The notes under the pieces are model-generated. The model worked only from the letters and a program-made list of their open reading frames with translations. It was not told the DNA's origin and did no database searches. The translations under genes were made by a program, and so were the position numbers. This document shows, piece after piece, positions 11,792 through 22,634 of a stretch of 64,000 nt of DNA. Every line of letters starts with the position of its first letter. Positions within the stretch are counted from its first letter, which is position 1. Location of the stretch: assembly GCF_000276665.1 (NCBI RefSeq), contig NW_004955438.1:10113635-10177634 (forward strand). The letters are read 5' to 3'. The DNA comes from Chinchilla lanigera. Taxonomy: Eukaryota > Chordata > Mammalia > Rodentia > Chinchillidae.

Positions 11792-12176
11792 TGTGGTAGT
11801 TAATCTTGTCAACTTGACTGAGTTTTAAGAGACTCCTGGAAAGATGAATGGATCACGGGGTGCAATACTCATGACCTGATTAATCCTCTGATGTTCAAGG
11901 CTGAATTTCCTGTTAGGAGGTGAGGCACAGTCTGAGATGGATCACTAAGGGCAAACGTTCGGATGGTGCAGTTCTTGCTAGCGTTCTTCCCCATGGTCTG
12001 CTTCCCAGTTGCCATGAACTGAGCAGCTGTTCACCCTATTCTCCCACCATGATCCTGCTTTGAGATCAGCTGACTATAGACTGAAACCTCTGAATATAAC
12101 AGCTAAGATAAACCTCTCCTCCTCAAATTGCTGAAATCAGGCATTCTGTCCTGGTCACAGGAAAGCTACTAATGTA
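11792..12176 (+). mobile_element. Rodent MaLR/ERVL-like LTR, sense
   Basis: It starts 'tgtggtagttaatcttgtca' and 'acttgactgagttttaaga'. Its 3' part has 'gactatagactgaaacctct', 'aagataaacctctcctcct', then 'aggcattctgtcctggtca' and a terminal 'aagctactaatgta'. The 3' half has the MaLR pattern of a 'gaaacctctgaa' block, a degenerate AATAAA and a 'ggtattttgtcacagc'-like block. The start resembles an antisense fragment seen at 46420-46569, so the window holds two copies of this family. Family name uncertain. Confidence 0.5.
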
Positions 12177-12246
12177 AGGATCAAAAATAAGCCCAGTCTC
12201 AATATTTGTTTAGCATAAGGACAACAATTATATTGCCTTGGGTCCT

Positions 12247-12305
12247 TGTCTTTTTTCCTTTCTTCTTTCCTTCTCTTTTTTCCTTTCATTAGTTCCTTCA
12301 TTCTT
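12247..12305. repeat. Pyrimidine-rich (CTTT)n-like tract
   Basis: About 60 bases made almost entirely of C and T with irregular CTTT/CCTT units. It is low-complexity sequence and carries no coding meaning. Confidence 0.75.
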
Positions 12306-12428
12306 TGTCTGTTTCAAGAGTGAATCAAAACAGATTGCAATCAAATCATAGTGAAATTAAAAACTACCTAGTTAAACACGATAGTCATAAAAAGGGAAAA
12401 TAGATATTAAATGAAATTAGTCATGACT

Positions 12429-12575
12429 ACCAGACATGCCTGTAATCTCACTACTTGTACAGTTGAGGCAGGAAGATTGCTGTGAAATAGAGGCAGCCTA
12501 GGGTACATAGCCAGTTCAAGGCCAGCCTGAGCTACATAGTGAGAACTTGTCTCAAGAAAGCAAAGCAAAAACAAA
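12429..12575 (+). mobile_element. B1-like (7SL-derived) SINE with target-site duplication
   Basis: The body includes 'catgcctgtaatctcacta', 'gttgaggcaggaagattgc' and 'ttcaaggccagcctgagcta', ending in 'catagtgagaacttgtctca' and an A-rich tail. These are standard B1 landmarks derived from 7SL RNA. It contains a quasi-duplicated block ('agcctagggtacatag' then 'agcctgagctacatag'), like the internal duplication of rodent B1. The flanks are 'agtcatgact' at 12419-12428 and 12576-12585, an exact 10-bp target-site duplication. It is the only B1-like copy I see here. Confidence 0.85.
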
Positions 12576-13204
12576 AGTCATGACTGAGACAGGTTATAGC
12601 AATTAAGTGCAAAATGCATCAATGAGCAACCTAAAAATTTCAGCAAACAAGAAAATAGCACATCTACAGAGAAAAATTACCTATAAAGGAAGTTTATTAG
12701 TTTAATTAACAAAAAGAGTCTGTTTCCTAGCCCCTAGATTAGTGGAGTAAAAATAAAGTATTAAACATGCTGGGAAGTAATACAGATGCTAACTATATTT
12801 GCATGTAGCATGTGGAAGGTCCTAGCCTGCCCTGTCATGCTGAAACTTCAGATAGTCCTGATGGCTCAACCAAAAATAGAAAATGAGAGGACATAAATGT
12901 CCTTTGATAAAAACACCTTTATACGACAAAGGTGAACCTGTATTGACCTGCTTCCCTCCACCCAATTCACTGTCCTAAAATATTACAGAAAGTTGTTCTG
13001 GCCAGGCAGTTTGCTCTTTCTCAGTGTATTATACAACCTACCTTTGGAGGTATATCTCTGTAGCAGATAGAATCTGTGGTCCCAATTTTCCACTGCATTG
13101 TATTATTCTGCATCCACATCCTCACCATGAGCTCAAAATAAACACAGTGTACTTTCTTGACTGCTGACCTGGTACTTAGCCAAGCCACTTGTTTTGTTTT
13201 TCAT
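12576..13204. other. Unassigned sequence
   Basis: About 630 bp without a repeat or gene I can name. Confidence 0.4.
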
Positions 13205-13400
13205 AGATCTTTGTTTTAAGCTTTTATTGATACATGTTTGTGATACGTAATGGATAACCTTCATTGTGGGGACTTGCCAGGTATATATCACATCTTAATG
13301 TTTTTTACTTCCTCTTCCCCCTGTCAAACTCTCCTCTACCGCTATTCCTAGATCCCCTTCCTGTCTGCAAAACCTCTGCCTCTGTGTCACTGTCACTTGT
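13205..13400 (-). mobile_element. LINE-1 3'UTR-like fragment, antisense
   Basis: On the plus strand it reads 'cttttattgatacatgttt', then 'taaccttcattgtgggga', 'aggtatatatcacatctta' and a C-rich 'cctcttccccctgtcaaac'. The reverse complement matches the arrangement in the insert at 31225-31475: a G-rich segment, 'tatcacatac', 'gatgaatgtgatc', then 'aatgtaccaatgaaag'. Both look like the same LINE-1 3'UTR in opposite orientations. Confidence 0.5.
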
Positions 13401-14189
13401 TTCAGACAATGGGATATTAGTAGAATTTAAGTAGAGATTAATATGAAATGTACTTGTCTTTTTGCAATTTTACTATTGCTATGGAGAAGGTTCCCAATCA
13501 CCTACTAATTACAGAGACAAACATGAAAACCTGACCTTCATCTGCAGCCTGAAGCCCGATTCAGCAGAACACAAATGAGAGCAGTCAAACTTCAGAAGGT
13601 CCAGAGATACGGGAGCAAGAATCTAATTTTGTTGTTTCAGAAATTGAGTTGCAGAGTGGGGTCAAGGTTTGGTGATACAGCATTACAGCTACATAAAGCG
13701 GTATTCTATGCACAGCTACATATAGCCTCCTTGGTACATTTCAGAGCCAACCCCTCACTTGTATCTTTGATATTATGACTAATATTTTATGGTTTGACAA
13801 TAAATAAATACAAGTTATAATTTTAACAATCTGAACCCATGGATCAGCATTTGTAAACTGGCCAGAACCTGTGAAGTTTTAGTTGTTTTCAGATATTCTT
13901 GAATGGATTTTCCAAAGACCTATCAAATTTCTACTGAAGGCTACAACACTGAGAATAGTGATAAGAATGCCCAAACCCATTACTACAAAGTCTAGAAGTT
14001 TCTGAAGAATTCTGCGGTTGTGTCTGATTTTATTTTGTCTAATCACTAACATTTAACACTCATACACACACACACACACACTTTAGTGTGATTTTTCTTG
14101 AATGTTATATAACACTGCTAAGGGCTCTACTTCCCTTCCCCCTGGAAATGAATGGAGAAGATTCAGTGTCTCCTATACTAAATATAGGC
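13401..14189. other. Unassigned sequence
   Basis: No gene or family recognised apart from the CA microsatellite at 14063-14081. A 67-codon plus frame (13575-13778) has no supporting features. Confidence 0.45.
14063..14081. repeat. (CA)n microsatellite
   Basis: About nine uninterrupted CA units. Confidence 0.85.
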
Positions 14190-14617
14190 CCCATAGTTTG
14201 GCTGTGGTTTGTTCCCTAAAGCACATGTGTTGGAAGTTTTATCTCCAATATGGCAGCAGCAAGAGTTGGTGGAAATTTTAAGAAGTAGGATATAGTGGAA
14301 GTGAGTTAGGTCACTGGGGGCCATTCTCCTTGGGAGAGATTAATATTGCTCTTAAGACGTGAATTAGTCCTTGTGTGAGAGGGGGGATCTAAAAAAACAG
14401 TCCTGGCCCCTGAAACTCTCCCACATCCCATATCACCTTGTGACTTCTTCTCATGCTCCTGCCACTGTGATCTGACCCATAGTGATGAAAGCCTAAGATA
14501 ACAGGGCTATCTGATCTTGGATCTCAGCCTCTAAAACTGAAGTAAATAAACCTCTTCTCTTTATCAAGTAACAAGCCTCAGGTATTTTGCTATAGCCACA
14601 TAAAGTGAAATAATACA
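14190..14617 (+). mobile_element. MaLR LTR (MST/THE1-like), sense
   Basis: A 428-bp LTR starting near 'catagtttggctgtggttt', followed by 'cacatgtgttggaagtttt'. The middle holds 'gagttaggtcactgggggc'. The 3' part has 'ctaaaactgaagtaaataa' and 'ctcaggtattttgctatag', finishing with 'gtgaaataataca'. The order and spacing are those of MST/THE1-type LTRs. No flanking internal region is seen. Confidence 0.72.
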
Positions 14618-14739
14618 GTGGGGCAAGGTCAGAACAGAGTAGAATCAATAAGATTGCTGTGTAAGCAATTATATATGGCAGAGGCACCAGCCCCCAGCAG
14701 GTAAGAAAGATAACTTGCCCATTTTGTTGCTTCAAGGGG

Positions 14740-15322
14740 GAAAAGAAATTGAGGCACTTCTAGGTATATATCCATCTTTCCTAATTCTGCTTCTACTTAG
14801 GTATCTTCCCTAAGTAGTTAAAGACCACAGTGATGTATACATCCCCATATGCACAATTCATAATAGTTAAATCTTGAAGGCAGCCTATATGTCCACAACA
14901 GATAAATGGATTAAAGAAACTGTGGTATTTATACACAATGGAGTACTACTTTGTGATAAAGAAGGATAAACTTATATGTAGGAAAGTGGATGCACTTTGA
15001 GTCCATAATGTTAAATAAATCAAACATACAAGCTTAAATATTGCATCGTTTCTCTCATATGAGAAGCTCAATATATAAATAAAATGCAATATAAAAACAG
15101 ATAGGAAAAGAGAGAGAGAAAATTTACTGTCACCAGCACGAACAAGTTATCTGAAAGCATTCCTTTATTCAGTACAATAATCTTATGTGTTTTATATGTT
15201 TTTGATCTATTAATCTGGTTGGTAATCTGTAGATGTGTTATGCACTTGTACCAATCCTCACAAGGAGTGTAGTCATCATGTACTATACCTGAAAATATGT
15301 ACTAGTAAATTTTTTTAAAAAA
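14740..15322 (+). mobile_element. LINE-1 ORF2 C-terminal end plus 3'UTR, sense
   Basis: The segment follows the well-known LINE-1 ORF2 tail: 'cacttctaggtatatatcc', 'cacaattcataatagttaa', 'cctatatgtccacaacaga', 'taaatggattaaagaaact', 'gtggtatttatacacaatg' and 'gagtactactttgtgataa'. In protein this is the 'KCPSTDEWIKKMWxIYTMEYY' region of ORF2, broken here by stops. A 3'UTR-like tail continues to a T-rich end at about 15322. It is a 5'-truncated, inactive copy, as most LINE-1 insertions are. Confidence 0.85.
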
Positions 15323-16440
15323 TATTGCTCATTCTTTTCTCTATGTACTCTCAGGAGTCATGTGTGGGTTTCCATACACCAGCAGCCCCTGAAAAGGATG
15401 CTTTATTTAAATCAAATTCTACCTAAAATAAATTAACCTCAGCATACAGGGGAGATGGTATTTGTGGCTTAATCCTATAAACTGGCCAACCCTGCAGTTT
15501 GACAAAGTGTTAGATATGTTCTTGGGTCTGTCCTCCCTAGAGACAACCTAGATAATAGTTTCATACTCATACCAAATCCAGTACTCACTGAAGCAATCAG
15601 CTTATCTTCCACCTCTGGCAACATTTATTCCATTTGTTTTTATTTGAGTAGACTTGGCTTTGGTTCATTACTCATATCTTAGTTTATAGTTTCATTAATG
15701 TTCAAATGTCTCCAAATATTTTTAGACAAAGGTAAAAGCTGATGCTTAAATAAACAATGGGAAATTCTGCAGCTTCAAAGGGAAATTACCTTAAAGGGAC
15801 TACCCAGGCTATGAAATGCTGAGCTTCTCTGTCTGGTCCGAATTAGCTTGGGATCTGGGAAGGCTGTGCAATGCAAAAGCATTCAGCAGAGACTGTGGGC
15901 TGCACTGTCAACCATGTGCCTCATGTCTGAACTCACCACTTCTCAGATCATCATCTGAAGAGGACGTTTCCTCCTGTTGTTGTCAAACTCTACCTGGGGA
16001 ATATCAGTACTTTTCCTTCTCCTCCTGCTCTTTTCTTTGAACTCTAACAAAACTCTGTCAGTCTGCTAAATATTTTTGTCCCAAGTGCAGGGCCTTCAGG
16101 TTAATGAGTCTAACCTGTAAGGGAAGCATAAGAGAATAACACTATCAAAACAGCAGGGAATAGGAGCTCTGACTGCCATTCTTCCCACTGGGAGTTTCTC
16201 TCCAGACCTTGAATGGGAAACATATTGCCCAATTCACACAATACACTGAGTAAATTAACTCTCCAACTGGTCAGCACAAGGCCTTCCAAGCCAGAGAAGA
16301 ACTCCTAAAAGGAAACAACCTGCCAGGGGAGAGATGTGAGAGCTTCAGAATGTTGACCACTGTCTCTCCTGCTCATCACACCTCCACTTCTGCCCCCACA
16401 CTTTGGCATGTTCATCACTGAGAAAGCAAAACAAGAATAT
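15323..16440. other. Unassigned sequence
   Basis: About 1.1 kb without a gene or repeat that I can name. A 74-codon plus frame (15816-16040) is cysteine and serine rich but shows no domain pattern. Confidence 0.45.
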
Positions 16441-16660
16441 CAGGGGCCAACAAGCTATAGCTCAGTGGCCAAACCCAGCCTATCATTTACTGGCAAGGAT
16501 GGATTTCCAGGGGAAGATACCCACACTTACTTCATTATGGATTGTTTACGACTGCTTTCATACAGCAACGGCAACATGGAGTACTTTAAACAGAGGCCAT
16601 GTGGTTTGCAGACACTAAAATTTTTCCTACACGAACTTTACAACAAAAATGTCCAGACAG
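16441..16660 (+). mobile_element. hAT-Charlie-type nonautonomous DNA transposon
   Basis: It begins 'caggggccaacaagctatag' with a terminal repeat like CAGGGGTCGGCAAACT. The middle has 'cattatggattgtttacga', 'ctgctttcatacagcaacg' and 'gaggccatgtggtttgcag'. It closes with 'tttacaacaaaaatgtccag'. These blocks recur in this order in a widespread mammalian hAT-Charlie nonautonomous element of about 220 bp. I am unsure of the exact subfamily. No exact 8-bp duplication is left. Confidence 0.65.
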
Positions 16661-18214
16661 AGGAAATAATACGGTCAAAGGGAAGTCAAACATAAACCTG
16701 GTTTCAAAATGCAAATATAATTTCAAATCTTATTCTTCTAGGAAGGATGGTTTTATTTCCCCACGTCATCACCGTGAAGCAAAATTCTCTCAAGAATTTA
16801 TACTAAGAAATCAGCACAGCTCCAGTTGATCACAGACATTCCCAACAACACTTACATGCTCTAAGAAAAGTTCCCCATAGAAATTATGTTGCAGCAAGTG
16901 GAAAGAGGGATAAGATAGGGCATCATTTTTTAACTAAACTCATAGGCATTTTTTTTACTTCTCTGCAGGTTTCCAGCCTGAAATGGAGTCCTCAGCTACA
17001 TCATGCAAGGGCTTCCTAAAGCACCCTTTATGAGATCACACATTATGATACAGTGACTCTTCTAAACCCTCACAGAGAAAACACAACTACAAAAAGTGCC
17101 TTAGCAAATAGATAAGAATAAAATCAATGCATATCCCTATGTAAGATGTGTGTTCTTCATAGAAAATTAAAAACCTGTTGGGATGCTTGTCCATCCTGAC
17201 TGCCTGTGAAGAGTATTCAATTATTCATTTTATTCACCTGACTGACCACTTGAAACTATGTAGTCAGTGCTTCAGCAATAATTTCATTTCTAAGTGTTCC
17301 GCCTGGTTATTTTTCTGTGTGTGCTCACTATTAATTAATGACTATGGAGAACTTCATAAATTTCAGTATTCAGTGGCAGCGGTGCTTGAATCTATTACAC
17401 ATGAAAGCTGAACTCTACAGTCACTGAGAAGGCACAAAGAGATAAGTATTGATTTTATTTTTGAATTTTAATTTCTTTTCATTGAATCTAAATGGGTGGG
17501 TTGCATTGAAACATCCCTCACAGGGCAGTGAAGTACAACATGATGAGCCCCCCTGTTCACATTTAAGAGGATTTGTGTGTGCCACTAGTGAAGAATGATA
17601 AACCATGGGAGGCTCCTTAACAATGTAGCCAAATCCTCTCTTAGCATTAGTGTCTTATTAATTAGGATACAGGAAATATGGGCTCCTATGTTCAAAACCT
17701 AAGGCATTCGTAAAACTCTAGATGTGGTTGTATTTGGTTTATTAAGCCTCTAGAGTATGACCAATATAACATAAACAAGACAGCACAAAGGCTCCAACTT
17801 TTGACTGGGGATGTACAAGACTTAGCGTGGTCTTCAGCTTCATTAACATAGCCACTGATGCTCTAGGATAATATGGGATTTGATGGGCCTCTGTGCCCTT
17901 CAGTTTATTGAAAAGGGGACAATTTGGACTATGAGTCTGTCTGGTCCAAGACCATTCAGCAGAAAATTTTCCACTTCTTTTCAGAAAATCTAATGTTCTT
18001 AGCTACTACAAATTCTTGGTGTCAGACACAGAGAAATGGTTTTACAATTGGAAGAGATAGAAAGTTACTGTACTATGCTGTTTTAGGAATAAAAGAAAAC
18101 TCCAGAAATATTAAATTGGACAAAGGTGATTGTGCTTTCTATATGCTTATAAATGATGTGTTAACGAAAATGTAAGTTATTTCACTCGTAATATTTAAAT
18201 CTAGGGACTATAGC
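16661..18214. other. Unassigned sequence
   Basis: About 1.55 kb with no recognised repeat. Three frames of 61-83 codons (17178-17411, 17421-17606, 17924-18175) show no family features. Confidence 0.45.
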
Positions 18215-18335
18215 ATTGCTGTATTACAAATGAGGAAACTGAGGCATAAATTCAAGCATCTAGGTAATGTTACATAGTCGGTAGATGGTCCCTACTTATG
18301 CATCTAGGTTCCTTGAATCTGGGCTCCTAACCTAA
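18215..18335 (-). mobile_element. MIR SINE, antisense
   Basis: Plus-strand sequence shows 'acaaatgaggaaactgaggc', then 'taggtaatgttacatagtc', 'ggtagatggtccctactta' and 'ttgaatctgggctcc'. These correspond to the inverted MIR landmarks 'acagatgaggaaactgaggc', 'aagtaacttgcccaaggtc' and 'ttcgaacccaggc'. Well recognisable despite its age. Confidence 0.72.
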
Positions 18336-18451
18336 ACGTGAAGTGTCGCTTGCCACTGGATTGCCTCTCCTAGAAAAGCATTTTGCCCACCCTCTGCACT
18401 GAAGGACTCCAGAGCAAGGGAAATGTGGATCATAGCCATTATTTTGAAATG

Positions 18452-19198
18452 CAGTAAAACCTTGGATTGTAACATAATCCATTCCAGAAACATACTTGTA
18501 ATCCAAAGCACTTGTATATCAAAGTGCTACATGAGTATAAGACATGGTTTGGTTTTCAAGCTAAAATTTATAGCGACTCCTTGGTTGCCAAAGATCTCCA
18601 CATTTGAACTTTCCATTACTGGGATAACAAAGTTAGAAAAAAAAATCTGATTGGTGTTTGTAACTTTGCTCGACAAACAGAAAATCTGACTTGAAAACAC
18701 CTGTAGGGGCCGACAGTGAGCAACACATCAAGTCTCACCACAGACACACAAACCTGCTTCTGTCTACACTGCTCTTTCCCAGACGCATACAGCACCGTGT
18801 TAGTGCATGCCACATTCTTAGGCATGCTTTTCGTGTGCGTGCGCTTCATCTGTATGAACTGTAACCATGAGTCCAAAGCAAGTCAGTGATACCAGCAGTA
18901 AAGATGAGAGGAAAACTGTGAGAACCAAGACACAGGTAAAGAGAGAAATCACCGCCAAATGTGTGGAAGTCTTGGAAAATGAATTTAGAAATGTATTTTT
19001 GAACCTCAGAGCCAAATACTTGGTTTTCCATCATTTCTTATGGAAAAAAATATGTTCAGTTCTCAAACTTTTCCGTGTTCAAACACAAATTTGAAAGGAA
19101 CTGCGTTCAACAACTGAGTTATCACTGTCTAATAGAAATGCTTGTTCCTCTTATGGAACATTCACAGAACAAGTTACTCACAGTCCAAGGTTTTACTG
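18452..19198 (+). mobile_element. Tigger-type (Tc1/mariner-pogo) DNA transposon, internally deleted
   Basis: A 747-bp element with inverted termini. The left end starts 'cagtaaaaccttggattg'; the reverse complement of the right end starts 'cagtaaaaccttggactg'. Both are followed by the 'cattccagaaacatacttg'-type subterminal seen in Tigger-like elements. The base pair TA follows the right end, as expected for TA target duplication; the left TA has changed to TG. Inside, an ATG at 18867 opens a frame whose first ~30 residues (MSPKQVSDTSSKDERK...) match the start of Tigger/CENP-B-like transposases. The rest of the transposase is missing, so this is a deletion derivative. It cannot be mobile by itself. 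Confidence 0.82.
18867..19094 (+). pseudogene. Tigger transposase N-terminal remnant
   Basis: A 75-codon frame inside the Tigger element. Residues 1-30 resemble the N-terminus of pogo/Tigger transposases: MSPK, an S/T-rich stretch, then a basic segment leading into the first DNA-binding helix. After about residue 30 the sequence no longer looks like transposase, matching a jump to the 3' non-coding part of the element. The DDE catalytic core is absent. It is a fossil piece, not a gene. Confidence 0.65.
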
Positions 19199-19300
19199 TA
19201 ATTAGCTATGCTTCCTTGAGCAAGTGGCTTACCACCTAGAGAGCTGTTTTGGATTTGTTTATTTTCAAAATCACTTCTAAGATTCTGCCTCATACTCAGA
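19199..19300 (+). mobile_element. Possible MIR fragment, sense
   Basis: 'tccttgagcaagtggctta' followed by 'ccacctagagagctg' resembles the 'ccttgggcaagtcacttaacct' part of MIR. It lies directly after the Tigger element. Weak and short. Confidence 0.35.
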
Positions 19301-19729
19301 GATACAATCCTTCAGGGAGTTATTTCTTAGAAATCTGAATTTTTTTTGAGAGAGATTCCCATGAGATTCTGACACAGCCAGGGGAGTGTTCAAGACCCAT
19401 TGGTGTTTGGATTCCACAGAGAATTGCTGCACAGCTTGTTGAGCTGAATCCAGGCCCTATTGCTTGTCTGTAAAATGTCTTCTCACCACACAAAACATGA
19501 CTTGTTTTCATCTCAAAGGTGAGAGAATTTTGTAACCCAGAAAGAGAAGAAAGGCTGAAATGTACTCAGGGATTTGAGGAATGAGACAGCAGTGAGGGGA
19601 CAAGACAGCGAGCTGAGACATTTTCAATGATCCACTGTCAAATTAGAACTTTTAAAAATAAATTAATGTATGCATTGATGCCACTATATGAATGTTTTTA
19701 ATTATTGTAACCAAGTGAGTGAATATTTA

Positions 19730-20096
19730 TTACTGTTAGCCTGGGTAACTTTACAAAGAGATTTTTTTCTAGCCTACAATAAACTAAGGCACAGTGTCAG
19801 TATCTGTTGGCCATGGTGAAAGTATTGAGGCTGATGCCATCACAATGTCCCAAACACAAGCAGGAGAAGGAGGCACATTGCCAGACACAAAGCTATAGGG
19901 CAACATGAGTGGGCTCACTCTTGAAACTCACTACTGGAAGTTAACTGGGGAGAACTAAGTTTTTTCTGTAGTATCAAATGATCTAACCAACTCCTGAGAG
20001 GCCACACCTCATAAAGGCCCTACTACCTCCCAGTGCTGCCATACTGGGGACAAACACAAGAAAATGCAGGACAAATCACATCTAAACCATAGCAGG
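19730..20096 (-). mobile_element. MaLR LTR, antisense
   Basis: Plus-strand order: 'gcctgggtaactttacaaag', then 'ggccatggtgaaagtattg'. Further on are 'caactcctgagaggccacac', 'ctcataaaggccctactac', 'cagtgctgccatactgggg' and a terminal 'catctaaaccatagca'. These are the inverted forms of the 'aatttcc...ctgtaaa' 3' end, the GC-rich middle and the 'tgctatggtttggatg' start of a MaLR LTR. About 367 bp, solitary. Confidence 0.68.
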
Positions 20097-21328
20097 AATC
20101 AGTGTATTGAGGACTCCATTCCATCAACAGCTTGTTTGATTTACTTATTCACTCAAGGAACAAAATCTTGACAAAGTATATCAATTGGCATTTTCTCTAC
20201 CCATAGGTCTATCTACTAAAGAAATCAGACACTTCTACGAGACATAACATTGTACAATCAATAACGTGTGTGGTGGGGCATGGTTAGATTTACTACAAAT
20301 AAAATCACTGGTGGTACATCTGTGGCAGTGATGGATGAAAAGTAGCATTTGATAGTGGAGATAATGAAGACTTGAGACTCTAGGATAATTAGAAGAACAA
20401 GTGGACAATTCTGAACATCAGTTTTCCTCATCTGCAAGAGAAAAAAAAACCAGAAAAGATTAAAAAGTGCCTTATATATGTGGGTTAATATGCATTATTC
20501 TTGATTTTATTTGAAAAGGAAGTCCATCACTTTCTTCCTAGTATAATTGTATTATTTGTATGAAAATAAGAAATTATATGAACTAAAATGAAATCCTCCT
20601 TTGATTCACATTATTCATATGTGGTGGCCACTGTCAATGTGTCTACCTTCTATTCCTGGTTTATTAAAATGTCTCTTCTTGTGAAAATGAATTCATTTAT
20701 TTACTTAAGAACTATTTTAACCCATTCATTGTTTAAATCTACCAATTAGTATTTGTTTATATTTATTTTATGTGCTAAAAATTATATCAATAAGTAACCC
20801 ACATCTGATTTCATCTATTGCTTTTCAGGATTCTCCTGATCCCCAATCAGATAGATAGTACTTATCTGTGTGTTCTTTAAATTGTCTGATTATTTCACTT
20901 TTTGCTTAACATACTGATCAATTTAATACTAATTTATTTAAATCATGAGAAGTCAGAAATTTATCTTTTTTACCACTGATATTGATACAACAATTTTAAG
21001 CATATATAGGCAAATATATATGCACTTATAATAAACACATGCATAAGATTATACATGCACACACACAAACTCACACACTCATACACAAAAGTTTCTCAGC
21101 ATATTTAAGTCAGAGTCTTTTGTTTTGCTCAGCAGCCCAGTGTTGGTTCTGAGGCCATTTTGAGAAAATCATCTTGTAATTGACTCTTGGAAGTTTCATT
21201 ATTCAAAAAGGTAGTATATAAACACTTTGGTGCTGAGGACATCACTGTGGGCTAGAAGAAGCTTAAAGGATTTTGTCTAGGAGAGCTTATGGGCATAGGC
21301 ATCATTGAAGGTATTTGTTGTGCCTCTT
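20097..21328. other. Unassigned AT-rich sequence
   Basis: About 1.2 kb with no recognised gene or named repeat. A short imperfect CA-rich tract lies near 21055-21085. Confidence 0.45.
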
Positions 21329-21944
21329 TGTTATGGCTTGGATCTGAACTGTTTGTGTGAGTCCATGTGCTAAAATCTTGGTTGCCACCCTGTGCTTTTA
21401 TTTGGAGGTGGTGGAAAGTTTGGGAAATGAAGCCGAGCTAGAGGAAGTAGATCACTGAATTGGGCACTTGAGTGGGTGCATTTTGTCATCAGTCTCTCTC
21501 TCTCTCTCATCCATTAGCTCTACCTTGTTTTACTTTGTCCTCTGTTCTGGGAGGAAGATCAGGTTGGACTTCATCACAGAACCATCGTGTCTTCTGGCTT
21601 CTGCCTCTGGTCATAAATGGGTGACACTGACAGGACACAGTGGTTTGATGCATCAGAGAGTAAAGATTTAGTAGAAAGTTAGCAATGCTTTCCAAACACT
21701 CCCCCCTCTCTCTTTCTCTCTCTCTCTCCCTCTCTCTCTCTCTCTCTTTCTTCCCACCCACCATGAGGTAGGTAGGCAGAATCCTTGCCCTTCTGCTACA
21801 AGGTACTACTTTGCATGAAGACCAAAGACAATACAGCAAAGCAACCATGGACATAAACTTCTGAAACCATAGGCAAAATAAACCTTTCTTGTTTTTAAAT
21901 TACTTAATTCAGATATTTTGCCACAGTGAAGCAAATCTGACACA
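21329..21944 (+). mobile_element. ORR1/MT-like MaLR LTR with CT expansions, sense
   Basis: The LTR begins 'tgttatggcttggatctga', then 'gtccatgtgctaaaatctt' and 'ttatttggaggtggtggaa'. The 3' end has 'gcaaccatggacataaact', 'ctgaaaccataggcaaaat', AATAAA at about 21879, then 'agatattttgccacagtga' and 'gcaaatctgacaca'. At 616 bp it is longer than a typical MaLR LTR, because of CT-repeat growth at 21493-21510 and 21707-21748. A 115-codon minus frame across this region reads as RERERE and is low complexity only. Confidence 0.72.
21707..21748. repeat. (CT)n microsatellite inside a MaLR LTR
   Basis: About 40 bases of CT repeats with a few interruptions, inside the pyrimidine-rich part of the LTR. Probably a hotspot for length change. 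Confidence 0.88.
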
Positions 21945-22027
21945 GAGTCATATTTCAGTGGGAAGAGTCAACAGAGCAGGAAGTGAGAAAGGAAATATTC
22001 CCCCTTTCTAAAACTTTACTTTTTTCT

Positions 22028-22385
22028 GTAGCCTGAGTGTACCTATCACCCTAAATTCTTATGCTGAAATCTAAATATCAAAGTGATGGTGTTAGTAGGT
22101 TAAGTTTTGAGGGTGATTCGGTCATGAAAATGAAGCCTTTATGAATGGGATTAGTGCTTTTAAAGGGAATCACAGGCAGGTTTCTTACAGTGTTTCAGTA
22201 GAGGAAGAGACAGCAAAAAGCTACTGTCTATGATCCAGATGGTGAGAACACCACACACAGCAAACCTGCTACCACAGTGCCCAATCTTGGGCTTACCAGC
22301 TTCTAGAGCTGAAATAATTGAACTTCTCAATATTAAAACCTTAACAGGGTTATTTAACTCAGCTTATAGTGGTTTGTTATAACAG
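22028..22385 (+). mobile_element. MLT1-like LTR, sense
   Basis: Blocks in order: 'gcctgagtgtacctatcac', 'cttatgctgaaatctaaat', 'gtgatggtgttagtaggtt', 'gagggtgattcggtcatga', 'ctttatgaatgggattagt', then 'tagagctgaaataattgaa'. These follow the MLT1 LTR sequence from 5' to near 3'. The last portion is degenerate. Confidence 0.68.
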
Positions 22386-22531
22386 CTCAATTGTTAATGT
22401 CAAAGATAGCCCGTGTTCAGGAGTTTGAACAGAACAGATTAAAAAAAAAAAAGATACTATTAAAAACATAAATGAAAAAGTGTAAAATAAAAATATACAA
22501 TCTAAGGTCAGGGTAACTAAAAATAGAAGAA

Positions 22532-22634
22532 AGAGCCAGGGATCTATCTCCCTAACACAGTGCTTTCCTGGCATATGCAAGGTTCTGAGTTCGATTTCCA
22601 GTACCAAAAAAAAAAAAAAAAAACCCAAAAAACG
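22532..22634 (+). mobile_element. ID-type SINE, diverged copy
   Basis: It reads 'agccagggatctatctccct', 'acacagtgctttcctggca', 'tgcaaggttctgagttcga' and 'tttccagtacc', then an 18-base A tail. The layout is that of the other ID copies here but with more changes, in particular a damaged A-box. I see no clear duplication. It is older than the copies at 26.3, 35.7, 39.4 and 48.1 kb. Confidence 0.75.

Noticed and set aside
21507..21854. 115-codon minus-strand frame with an RERERE run
   Set aside because: The run is the CT microsatellite read on the other strand; the rest is LTR sequence.
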